Assembly (NCBI GenBank): GCA_002428905.1
Contig: DIYD01000225.1
Location: 1 to 12,587 of the forward strand
Source of the DNA: Bacteroidetes bacterium UBA6063
GTDB taxonomy: Bacteria; Bacteroidota; Bacteroidia; NS11-12g; UBA9320
DNA: 12,587 nt
Reading direction: 5' to 3'
This document shows positions 7,405 through 12,587 of the stretch, piece by piece. The position numbers and the translations under genes are program-made. Below the pieces are notes generated by a model. That model worked only from the letters and a program-made list of their open reading frames with translations. It did no database searches and was not told the DNA's origin. Position 1 is the first letter of the stretch. Every line of letters starts with the position of its first letter.

Positions 7405-8166
7405 CTATCTGAGGTATCCAGATTCATCCCGTTGATAGTCGGACTTCTTCTGTACCAGAGGTTTTTTGTGCACTTTAGCTTTATTGTTGAATAGTCGCAT
7501 GGTTCTGGAATCATCACTGAGGTAAACAGGCTCTTCCGCCGTAGAGCGCACCACAATGATGTTTCCCAGAGCTTCGGGTAAACCGTGATCTGTGGCAGGT
7601 TCCCAGGTGCATGTACCAAAGACCCCTACCCGCTCATTTTGTTCAAATACACCCTCGGTGTAGCGTATTGTGCGATTAAAGCCAAGTATGCCCACACTTT
7701 CTTCATCGTGCTCCTTTAAATAGGCTTCCAGCTTTGGTGTGGCATCGTTCATAAATCCCGACGCGTAATTACGGTCCATCACGAACAAGGTTTCAACGGA
7801 TTTATCTGCAATGTACGCTACGTGTTCACCATCGTGAATTAGGAAATTTGCCGACTTTTCCTCCTCAACAAGGTCAACCCAATGGCTGCTTTTACCACTC
7901 GATTGCTTTCGCTCGACCAACACATAATAATACGCACATTCCCGATCAGAAAGCGGTGCAATAGTTGGCTTGCCTACATAATGAATCCTACCAATCATGC
8001 GCACAACATCACCGTTTTGAACATCCTTCATTTTTTTGCCCGGCGTTTTTCTAAACTTACGAAGGATCCTGGCTTTCCTGGATGAAAAGTAACTAAACAC
8101 CCCTAGTCCTGCAATCACAATAACGAAAACGACAAAAAGGATTTCAAATCCGCCTGTATAACTCAT
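7405..8166 (-). CDS. Membrane protein with GIDE/MULAN-like domain, no RING finger
   Basis: A 253-residue protein with a short periplasmic N-terminus, one membrane segment (about 9-28), a basic stretch (SRKARILRKFRK, 29-40) and a cytoplasmic domain (about 45-215). That domain resembles the GIDE domain of the eukaryotic mitochondrial ubiquitin ligase MULAN/MAPL and its prokaryotic relatives: RMIGRIHYVGKPTIAPLSDR (56-75), ECAYYYVLVERK (76-87), a central region ending FLIHDG (108-113), and the late motif RYTEGVFEQNERVGVFGTC (168-186). The eukaryotic protein has a C-terminal RING finger; this one has no cysteine cluster and ends in a basic, low-complexity tail, so ligase activity is not expected. 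Function in bacteria is unknown. It converges with the GHMP kinase gene (62-base gap holding no obvious terminator) and diverges from the small ORF and the YD-like gene. A weak TATTATTG element lies 19 bases upstream. Confidence 0.75.
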   Translation of the reverse strand: MSYTGGFEILFVVFVIVIAGLGVFSYFSSRKARILRKFRKTPGKKMKDVQNGDVVRMIGRIHYVGKPTIAPLSDRECAYYYVLVERKQSSGKSSHWVDLVEEEKSANFLIHDGEHVAYIADKSVETLFVMDRNYASGFMNDATPKLEAYLKEHDEESVGILGFNRTIRYTEGVFEQNERVGVFGTCTWEPATDHGLPEALGNIIVVRSTAEEPVYLSDDSRTMRLFNNKAKVHKKPLVQKKSDYQRDESGYLR

Positions 8167-8185
8167 AGTTGGAATAACTGGTTAA

Positions 8186-8193
8186 CAATAATA
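8186..8193 (-). promoter_or_regulatory. Weak -7-like element TATTATTG for the GIDE-domain gene
   Basis: The minus-strand octamer TATTATTG differs from TAnnTTTG at one fixed position and ends 19 bases before the ATG at 8166. Its position is suitable, but a single near-match in A/T-rich DNA is weak evidence. Confidence 0.3.
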
Positions 8194-8198
8194 CGGGT

Positions 8199-8205
8199 AA
8201 GGAGG
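8199..8205 (+). promoter_or_regulatory. Shine-Dalgarno AAGGAGG ahead of a 33-codon ORF
   Basis: AAGGAGG is followed after four bases by ATG at 8210. Such strong Shine-Dalgarno sequences are uncommon before Bacteroidota genes and none of the other starts in this window has one, so it stands out. It could also be chance in a purine-rich strand. Confidence 0.4.
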
Positions 8206-8209
8206 AGAA

Positions 8210-8311
8210 ATGATACCAGAGGGGTTGAAGATGAAATGGAAATTGAAGATGAAGCTGAACGAATACAATAAACCGGGATTTCAGGAGTTTCTTGAATGTG
8301 ACCCCGTTTAA
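8210..8311 (+). CDS. Possible small cationic peptide ORF (33 residues)
   Basis: A short open frame with ATG at 8210 and TAA at 8309-8311, preceded by a strong Shine-Dalgarno sequence. The product would begin MIPEGL, continue with strictly alternating Lys/hydrophobic residues (KMKWKLKMKL, residues 7-16) and end NEYNKPGFQEFLECDPV. The alternating part would form a cationic amphipathic beta strand, as in some membrane-active peptides. The DNA holds a direct repeat (TTGAAGATGAA at 8225-8235 and 8243-8253, period 18), so the alternation partly reflects a local duplication. The ORF ends 25 bases before the next gene's ATG, so it could be a leader peptide, a stand-alone small protein, or not translated. 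I do not recognise a family. Confidence 0.3.
   Translation: MIPEGLKMKWKLKMKLNEYNKPGFQEFLECDPV
8225..8253 (+). repeat. Direct repeat TTGAAGATGAA x2, period 18 bases
   Basis: The 11-base word TTGAAGATGAA occurs at 8225-8235 and 8243-8253, separated by ATGGAAA. It lies in the purine-rich gap between divergent genes and inside the small ORF, where the 18-base period keeps the frame. Confidence 0.6.
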
Positions 8312-8336
8312 ACCAAACCAACTTTTTGGGATACGT

Positions 8337-9230
8337 ATGAACGTCTTTCGAGGTACGCTCAGCCTCTTACTACTAACCCTTTTTACAAGTTCTAAAGCAC
8401 CAGACCGAGGGATTAAAAATAGTGCGCTTGAAATAGATATAAACCTCACACCAAACCTGCTCTATATGATTGACAGTTTATTCTCAGACCGGAATGCACC
8501 ACAAACAGAAGTGACCTTAAAAACAGTCTCGCACTACCAATTCCAGAACGGGGTGTTGAAGTCATATGAACTTTTCGGTTATGATCATGACACCATACGA
8601 AGTTGGAGCAAAACCACCTGCGACAGTAATGGAAACATGGTTGAATGGTATGTTCGAAATCTTGAATTTGGATTGACCGTGATCCGAAGAATTAAGCGAG
8701 ACCAATATGGCAATTTGCTTAAAGTTGGTGTTGTTGACCCACTAGATACGTTCGACATCCAGATTCAGAACACTTATGACAACGGTTTACTCATAAATCA
8801 AATCCACAAAATAGGATCAAAGGTGATTGAAGACGTGATATATTCATATGATAACCGAGCACAGCTCGTTAAAACATATTCTCCGCTTCAGTCGTATTAC
8901 AACATCGAATTAAGAAGATATAACCGAAGGAAACAGTTATTGACCGTTGAGCGGCTACAAGACAGTGTTCTGCAGCAAAGAGAATCATACAGATACAAAC
9001 GCAACTTCTTAATTGAGCATTGGGAAGAAGTCTTCAATAAGGCATCACTTAGCTCAACCACAATGAGACGTTTTGAATACGACAAACGGAAAAGACTTAC
9101 GCATGAATGGAATGGGTCCCACCATACACAGTTTAGCGGATTTGACCACTATGATAATTGGACCCGGTCTGAATCGTATGACAACGATAAATTAATTCAA
9201 ATAAGTAGCCGGACATATGTCTATAACTAG
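8337..9230 (+). CDS. Exported protein with RHS/YD-like repeats
   Basis: A 297-residue protein starting at ATG 8337; the frame extends 15 codons further to a TTG, but only the ATG gives a clean signal peptide (MNVFRG, hydrophobic core LSLLLLTLF, then TSSKA). No lipobox Cys is seen, so it is probably periplasmic or surface-exposed. The rest is about eight degenerate repeats of 24-26 residues with the YD/RHS pattern: CDSNGNMVEW (95-104), RDQYGNLLKV (121-130), TYDNGLLINQ (146-155), YSYDNRAQLVKTY (169-181), RRYNRRKQLLTV (193-204), YRYKRNFLIEHW (218-229), FEYDKRKRLTHEW (246-258) and FDHYDNWTRSESY (269-281). Such repeats form beta-hairpins that stack into a curved sheet. It is far shorter than classic RHS toxins and has no RHS core motif or toxin tip, so a toxin role is unlikely. 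Bacteroidota carry many such small YD-like proteins of unknown role. A/T content is somewhat higher than in the neighbours. Confidence 0.75.
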   Translation: MNVFRGTLSLLLLTLFTSSKAPDRGIKNSALEIDINLTPNLLYMIDSLFSDRNAPQTEVTLKTVSHYQFQNGVLKSYELFGYDHDTIRSWSKTTCDSNGNMVEWYVRNLEFGLTVIRRIKRDQYGNLLKVGVVDPLDTFDIQIQNTYDNGLLINQIHKIGSKVIEDVIYSYDNRAQLVKTYSPLQSYYNIELRRYNRRKQLLTVERLQDSVLQQRESYRYKRNFLIEHWEEVFNKASLSSTTMRRFEYDKRKRLTHEWNGSHHTQFSGFDHYDNWTRSESYDNDKLIQISSRTYVYN

Positions 9231-9231
9231 G

Positions 9232-9256
9232 TAACTGAATCTATAATCAGTTATTT
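9232..9256. terminator. Possible bidirectional terminator between convergent genes
   Basis: TAACTGA (9232-9238) and TCAGTTA (9247-9253) form a 7-base-pair stem with an 8-base loop, followed on the plus strand by TTT only. It lies 2 bases after the stop of the YD-like gene and 9 bases before the stop of the convergent HD gene. The position is right, but the stem is A/T-rich and the T run short. Confidence 0.4.
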
Positions 9257-9261
9257 CAGTG

Positions 9262-9900
9262 CTACACAGACAACATGTCTAACTCACGTTGGATATTCTC
9301 TCGTGCCCTGGTTTCATGGTTCGTTCTAAAATACTCGGTAAAATAAATGGCAGGTCGATTCATAAAGCCTTGCATTGCCATTTTTCTGCCACGGTTATAC
9401 ATCGTTTGCGGATACATCCAGTACTCCTTCCGGATCTGCTCTGTATATCTCAAATAGTTATCCCAGTCCCAACTCAGTACCTCAAGATCCATATCAAGGA
9501 ACAACGCGTCATCTAGTTCGCTTTCTTCTGTCAACTGGTGCTTTTGCGTCTGAACAATCTGTCGGTAACATCGGTCAATCGTCTGGGGTCGTACTCTAAA
9601 TTGTTCCAGGTCATGTTTCATGAATTCAGCACTTTTCAACTCGTTGTCCTTGCGCAACACCTTATAGATCACATCGTGATAAACAATCGACAACACAAAA
9701 TCCTCATAGTGATTTATAGTAGACCTAAACTTCTCCGCTAAACTCAGAATATGAGCAATATGACTTAACGAGTGATAGTGCCTTGATTTTGAACTGTACA
9801 ACCTTGTTATTGTACTCCAGGAATGCTCAATGAAACTTTGATCTGAGGAATATAATGACAGGATATTCATCCAGATTATTTTGATGCGGTCATTACCCAT
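9262..9900 (-). CDS. Predicted metal-dependent HD-superfamily phosphohydrolase (COG4339-like)
   Basis: A 212-residue cytoplasmic protein. The frame is open for 26 more codons upstream (to 9978), but ATG at 9900 is preferred: homologues begin shortly before the helix leading to the first metal ligand, and a TAAATTTG element lies only five bases ahead of it. HD-type metal ligands are visible: RHYHSLSH (40-47), the HD pair in YHDVIY (H75, D76), KSAEF (89-93), LFLDMDLEVL (133-142, with the acidic residues D136 and D138) and YTEQIRKEYW (152-161). The arrangement matches the small 'predicted metal-dependent HD superfamily phosphohydrolase' group, whose natural substrate is not known; nucleotides are often suggested for HD enzymes. 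It converges on the YD-like gene and diverges from the mevalonate operon. Confidence 0.85.
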   Translation of the reverse strand: MGNDRIKIIWMNILSLYSSDQSFIEHSWSTITRLYSSKSRHYHSLSHIAHILSLAEKFRSTINHYEDFVLSIVYHDVIYKVLRKDNELKSAEFMKHDLEQFRVRPQTIDRCYRQIVQTQKHQLTEESELDDALFLDMDLEVLSWDWDNYLRYTEQIRKEYWMYPQTMYNRGRKMAMQGFMNRPAIYFTEYFRTNHETRARENIQRELDMLSV

Positions 9901-9905
9901 TTGGA

Positions 9906-9938
9906 CAAATTTAAACTCAAACTGAGTGAGAAATTCAA
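9906..9938 (-). promoter_or_regulatory. Promoter TTG-N22-TAAATTTG, five bases before the HD-hydrolase ATG
   Basis: On the minus strand an exact -7 element TAAATTTG (9913-9906) is preceded 22 bases upstream by TTG (9938-9936). Only five bases (TCCAA) separate the element from ATG at 9900, so transcription should begin at or beside the start codon. This also rules against the longer reading frame. Confidence 0.55.
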
Positions 9939-10037
9939 TTTCAATGACAATAAGAATAGTAATGAACCTGCACCTCACTTTTATTGAGTAGATTGTACTA
10001 CGTCTTATCGTCTAAACATCTGTATGTCTAGAACCCA

Positions 10038-10085
10038 ATTACTACATTGTTACATTGCTAAATTGGTTAATTGTTTAATTGTTCA
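10038..10085 (+). repeat. 8-base periodic array (ATTGnTnA-like) upstream of mvaD
   Basis: Six consecutive octamers stand in exact 8-base register: ATTACTAC (10038), ATTGTTAC (10046), ATTGCTAA (10054), ATTGGTTA (10062), ATTGTTTA (10070), ATTGTTCA (10078). ATTG is fixed in five of six; the second half varies. A seventh, weaker unit (TTTGATTC, 10086) leads into the -7 element. The fifth unit carries the TTG that fits as the -33 element of the mvaD promoter. I recall similar degenerate 8-base arrays in other Bacteroidota intergenic regions, without a known function. Confidence 0.7.
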
Positions 10086-10100
10086 TTTGATTCATCTTTG
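10071..10100 (+). promoter_or_regulatory. Promoter TTG-N19-CATCTTTG of the mvaD operon
   Basis: TTG at 10071-10073 and CATCTTTG at 10093-10100 (one mismatch to TAnnTTTG) are 19 bases apart, a standard Bacteroidota spacing. Six bases (CACAAC) separate the element from ATG at 10107, so the transcript would be leaderless or nearly so. The -33 TTG is part of the octamer array. Confidence 0.55.
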
Positions 10101-10106
10101 CACAAC

Positions 10107-11144
10107 ATGAGTGCGACCACAACATCCGACAAATGCAAATGGCAGAGTCCGTCAAATATTGCACTGGTAAAATACTGGGGTAAGAAAGGTTTTCAGATCC
10201 CCAGTAACGCCAGCATTAGTTTTACATTATCCGAATGTCATACCAATACAGAATTACGATGGTTTCCATCCAATCACTCTGACATTGACGTGTACTTTGA
10301 TGGAGCACTAAATCCGAATTTCAAACCAAAAGTTGCTGCACTTTTAGGCCATATGCAGGAACAATACCCCGAACTGACACACTATCGATTTGAAGTTCAT
10401 TCAACGAACACCTTCCCGCACAGTAGTGGTATTGCCAGTTCTGCGAGTGGTATGAGTGCCCTCGCTTTGTGTTTCTGTACGTTGTTACAGGAACAAGGCG
10501 TATTGAAACACGACTTTCTTCAGGAAGCCAGCTACTGGGCACGTATTGGTAGTGGCAGTGCCAGCAGATCGGTTTACGGTGGCAGCGTAGTTTGGGGAGA
10601 ACACTCCGATTTTGAAGGAAGCTCGGACGAGTTTGCTACATCTTTTCGTCATGTTCACCCAGTTTTCAACAGCTTTCAAGATACCATCCTGATCGTACAC
10701 GAAGGGGAAAAATCCGTGTCAAGTACGGTTGGGCATGGGTTGCTTAAAGGCCACCCGTTTGCCGACCAGCGTTTCACAATGGCACAGGAAAACATGTCAA
10801 GAATTAAAACGATTCTTGAAAACGGAGACCTGGACAGTTTTGTAGAACTAGTTGAATTTGAAGCACTTACATTACACTCCATGATGATGACGTCCTCCCC
10901 ATCGTTTATCTTAATGGAACCAAATACACTAAACATCATCCAGAAAATACGGAATCACCGAAAACAAAATGGGGGGCATATTACGTTTACATTAGACGCT
11001 GGCGCTAATGTTCATATGCTCTATCCCGAGAAGGATAAGCAAGCGGCACGGGATCTGATCAACAATGAGTTGGTTGCTCTTTGTGCAAATGGACGGTATA
11101 TTTGCGACAGCGTTGGCAATGGCCCAACACAACTGGAATGTTAA
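10107..11144 (+). CDS. mvaD: Diphosphomevalonate decarboxylase
   Basis: A 345-residue cytoplasmic GHMP-fold enzyme that decarboxylates mevalonate 5-diphosphate to isopentenyl diphosphate using ATP, the last step of the classical mevalonate pathway. Motifs: SPSNIALVKYWGKKG (14-28), typical of MvaD; the phosphate-binding loop SSGIASSASGMSALAL (106-121); WARIGSGSASRSVYGG (144-159); and TLDAGANVH (295-303), where D297 corresponds to the catalytic Asp of the usual DAGPN motif (here DAGAN, an Ala for Pro). Length agrees with the family. The frame runs 12 codons further upstream to a TTG, but that TTG falls in the promoter, so ATG at 10107 is chosen. It is the first gene of an operon and overlaps the mevalonate kinase gene by seven bases, suggesting translational coupling. 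Confidence 0.95.
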   Translation: MSATTTSDKCKWQSPSNIALVKYWGKKGFQIPSNASISFTLSECHTNTELRWFPSNHSDIDVYFDGALNPNFKPKVAALLGHMQEQYPELTHYRFEVHSTNTFPHSSGIASSASGMSALALCFCTLLQEQGVLKHDFLQEASYWARIGSGSASRSVYGGSVVWGEHSDFEGSSDEFATSFRHVHPVFNSFQDTILIVHEGEKSVSSTVGHGLLKGHPFADQRFTMAQENMSRIKTILENGDLDSFVELVEFEALTLHSMMMTSSPSFILMEPNTLNIIQKIRNHRKQNGGHITFTLDAGANVHMLYPEKDKQAARDLINNELVALCANGRYICDSVGNGPTQLEC

Positions 11145-12079
11145 AAGAATCGCTTTTCTACGGCAAAATTCTTCTCTTCGGAGAGTATGGAATCATCCAG
11201 GATTCTATGGGACTATCCATCCCCTATGACTCCTATAAAGGCAAGCTTCGGTTTAAACAAAAGATGGAAGGAGATCAATTGGTCTCGAATGACCATCTGC
11301 GTAAATATGGAGAATATCTCAAAGAATTGAATGCCACGGGTGAATTGCTTTTTGATTTTAATGCTCAAAAATTCGACACCGACCTTAACGAAGGATTGAC
11401 CTTTGACTCAAGCATTCCACAAGGGTTTGGCGTTGGAAGTTCGGGTGCCCTGGTAGCTGCGGTCTATAGCCATTATGCTGTGAACCCTAAAGATTTCAGC
11501 ACAAAGCCAACCAGTGAGGAAATTGCTGAACTGAAGACCATTTTTGGTCAGATGGAAAGTTATTTCCACGGAAAGAGTTCAGGTCTGGATCCATTGATCT
11601 GTTTTCTGAACCTACCCGTTTTAATCAAATCGAAGGAAAACATGGGCACGGTAGGACTGCCAGATGCGGATGAAGACGGTAAGGGTGCCATATTCTTGTT
11701 GAATAGTGGACAACCTGGCAAAACCGAACCGATGGTGAACATCTTCATGGAAAAGATGAAGCAAGAAGGTTTCCGAAACATGCTGAAAAAAGAATTCAAA
11801 AAGTACAACGATGCCTGCATTCAGGCCTTCCTAAAACGCGACATTGCACCACTTTTTAGCAATATCAAACAATTATCTAAGCTGGCCCTAAACAACTTCT
11901 CACCTATGATACCTTCGGTATTCCACAATTTATGGAAGGAAGGCATCGAGAGCAATGCATACTACCTTAAACTCTGTGGTAGTGGCGGCGGAGGATACTT
12001 CCTTGGGTTTACCCGTGATCTGGAAGAGGCCCAACGCAGGCTCAAAGATTATCAACTTGAAGTCGTTTTCACCTTCTAA
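11138..12079 (+). CDS. mvk: Mevalonate kinase (GHMP family)
   Basis: A 313-residue cytoplasmic kinase that most likely phosphorylates mevalonate at O5. The start is ATG 11138, inside the end of mvaD (the sequence ATGTTAA holds both the start and the mvaD stop). The frame is open 19 codons further upstream, but the conserved N-terminal strand begins at this ATG: FYGKILLFGEYGIIQ (7-21). Other motifs: the ATP loop IPQGFGVGSSGAL (93-105), ESYFHGKSSGLDPLICF (140-156) with Glu140, Lys146 and the probable catalytic Asp151, and the C-terminal glycine loop LCGSGGGGYFLGF (279-291). The HGKxSGxD pattern is diagnostic for mevalonate kinase rather than homoserine or galactose kinases. Operon position between mvaD and a prenyltransferase fits. 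A phosphomevalonate kinase role is possible but less likely. Confidence 0.85.
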   Translation: MLKESLFYGKILLFGEYGIIQDSMGLSIPYDSYKGKLRFKQKMEGDQLVSNDHLRKYGEYLKELNATGELLFDFNAQKFDTDLNEGLTFDSSIPQGFGVGSSGALVAAVYSHYAVNPKDFSTKPTSEEIAELKTIFGQMESYFHGKSSGLDPLICFLNLPVLIKSKENMGTVGLPDADEDGKGAIFLLNSGQPGKTEPMVNIFMEKMKQEGFRNMLKKEFKKYNDACIQAFLKRDIAPLFSNIKQLSKLALNNFSPMIPSVFHNLWKEGIESNAYYLKLCGSGGGGYFLGFTRDLEEAQRRLKDYQLEVVFTF

Positions 12080-12081
12080 TT

Positions 12082-12587
12082 TTGGCGGTCTTAAGTCGTA
12101 AAAATCGACTAATCTTAATCAAGGGCCTCGGACTATTGTCGATCATTCGATGGCCCAACGTGGTCTTTACTGCGCTTGCACAATATGTCGCTGCCATTTA
12201 TGTTTTCACACCTAACCGCACGTGGTGGAATGTTTTGAGCGAACTGAATCTGCATCTGTTGGTTGCTTCATCTGTATTCATTATCGCAGCAGGCTTCATC
12301 ATCAATAGCTTTTATGATTTTGAAAAGGATCTGATAAATCGCCCACATAAAACACTATTTAATCGAGTGGTGAGCAAAGAGTTCTGTCTCACAACCTATT
12401 TCGTATTCAATGGTATCGGACTTGCGCTCGCCTTTGCCGCTTCGTGGCGGGTATTACTCTTCTTCTCCGCCTTCTCCTTCTGGCTTTGGTTCTATTCACA
12501 CAAAGTACAGAAGATACCTGTACTGCGCGAAGTAGTCGCCTCTACCCTTTCGGTGGTAGCCGTATTCAGTGTAGCACTTTACTACAA
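12082..12587 (+). CDS. UbiA-family prenyltransferase (geranylgeranylglycerol-phosphate geranylgeranyltransferase-like), 5' part
   Basis: The first 168 residues of an integral membrane prenyltransferase; the C-terminal part runs off the window. The start appears to be TTG at 12082, two bases after the mevalonate kinase stop. It gives MAVLSRKNRLILIKG, matching the N-terminus I recall for Flavobacteriia homologues, and no ATG or GTG start is available before the conserved region. Membrane helices lie at about 27-43, 58-75, 99-115, 117-130 and from 147 on. The first Asp-rich motif, which binds the prenyl diphosphate through Mg2+, is present as N75-SFY-D79-FEK-D83-LINRP; the second one would lie beyond the window. 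Bacteroidota copies next to mevalonate genes are commonly annotated as digeranylgeranylglyceryl phosphate synthase-like; the real acceptor (glycerol lipid or quinone precursor) is unproven. Confidence 0.85.
   Translation, partial: MAVLSRKNRLILIKGLGLLSIIRWPNVVFTALAQYVAAIYVFTPNRTWWNVLSELNLHLLVASSVFIIAAGFIINSFYDFEKDLINRPHKTLFNRVVSKEFCLTTYFVFNGIGLALAFAASWRVLLFFSAFSFWLWFYSHKVQKIPVLREVVASTLSVVAVFSVALYY

Noticed and set aside
8337..9230. RHS polymorphic toxin with the small upstream ORF as immunity gene
   Set aside because: The protein has no RHS core motif and no variable toxin tip, the small ORF is upstream rather than downstream, and the product is cationic rather than immunity-like.
9901..9978. 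Upstream extension of the HD-hydrolase frame
   Set aside because: The extra 26 residues precede the conserved domain, and the probable promoter lies inside the extension, so it would not be transcribed.
10038..10093. CRISPR array or rRNA/tRNA-like element
   Set aside because: The octamer array has an 8-base period with no spacers, far too short for a CRISPR, and no cloverleaf can be drawn.
10071..10106. TTG start 12 codons upstream of mvaD
   Set aside because: This TTG is part of the octamer array and fits as the -33 element; the MvaD family begins close to the ATG at 10107.
11081..11137. ATG start 19 codons upstream of mevalonate kinase
   Set aside because: It would overlap mvaD by 64 bases and add residues ahead of the conserved first strand; ATG at 11138 fits the family and gives a typical short coupling overlap.

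Overview
This window looks like chromosomal DNA from a member of the Bacteroidota, most likely a marine or freshwater Flavobacteriia/Cryomorphaceae-type organism. Four things point there: a secreted protein with a type IX secretion (Por/T9SS) C-terminal sorting domain; promoter candidates of the TAnnTTTG kind with almost no Shine-Dalgarno sequences; the mevalonate route in its Bacteroidota form (GYDxA-family GHMP kinase, MvaD, mevalonate kinase, UbiA-type prenyltransferase); and several conserved genes typical of that phylum. This assignment is inferred from gene content, not from a database search.

Layout. 1-467 (+) is the 3' end of a queuosine-precursor transporter. A strong hairpin plus T-tract on the minus strand (517-548) ends a leftward pair: a VWA-domain exported protein (4864-3200) followed by a large T9SS-exported protein with a CxxCH motif (3116-570). 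Divergent from these, 4953-5816 (+) encodes a membrane-anchored J-domain protein. It converges, with a 4-base overlap of stop codons, on a conserved small protein with an SH3/Tudor-like N-terminus (6343-5813, -). Divergent again is a GYDVA-type GHMP kinase (6404-7342, +), then a membrane protein with a GIDE/MULAN-like domain (8166-7405, -), a possible 33-codon ORF with a good Shine-Dalgarno sequence (8210-8311, +), an exported RHS/YD-like repeat protein (8337-9230, +) and an HD-superfamily hydrolase (9900-9262, -). The right end is a tight rightward operon: mvaD (10107-11144), mevalonate kinase (11138-12079, 7-base overlap) and a UbiA-family prenyltransferase (12082 to the window edge, cut off).

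How the genes work together. Mevalonate kinase phosphorylates mevalonate, an unassigned kinase makes mevalonate diphosphate, MvaD decarboxylates it to isopentenyl diphosphate, and the UbiA enzyme would use a long-chain prenyl diphosphate as donor. The GYDVA kinase, 2.8 kb upstream of mvaD in its own transcription unit, is the obvious candidate for the phosphomevalonate kinase step. The other genes look like unrelated housekeeping or envelope functions.

Small-scale structure. Three genes (GHMP kinase, HD hydrolase, mvaD) have a TAnnTTTG-like element ending only 4-6 bases before ATG, which suggests leaderless or near-leaderless mRNAs. Immediately upstream of mvaD is an 8-base periodic array (ATTGnTnA-like, about six units) whose fifth unit supplies the likely -33 TTG. 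Three genes appear to start with TTG. No gap without a gene exceeds about 210 bases; I saw no tRNA, rRNA, CRISPR, insertion sequence or attachment site. I found no clear new multi-gene system; the most unusual signals are the octamer array, the leaderless promoter arrangement and the small cationic ORF.
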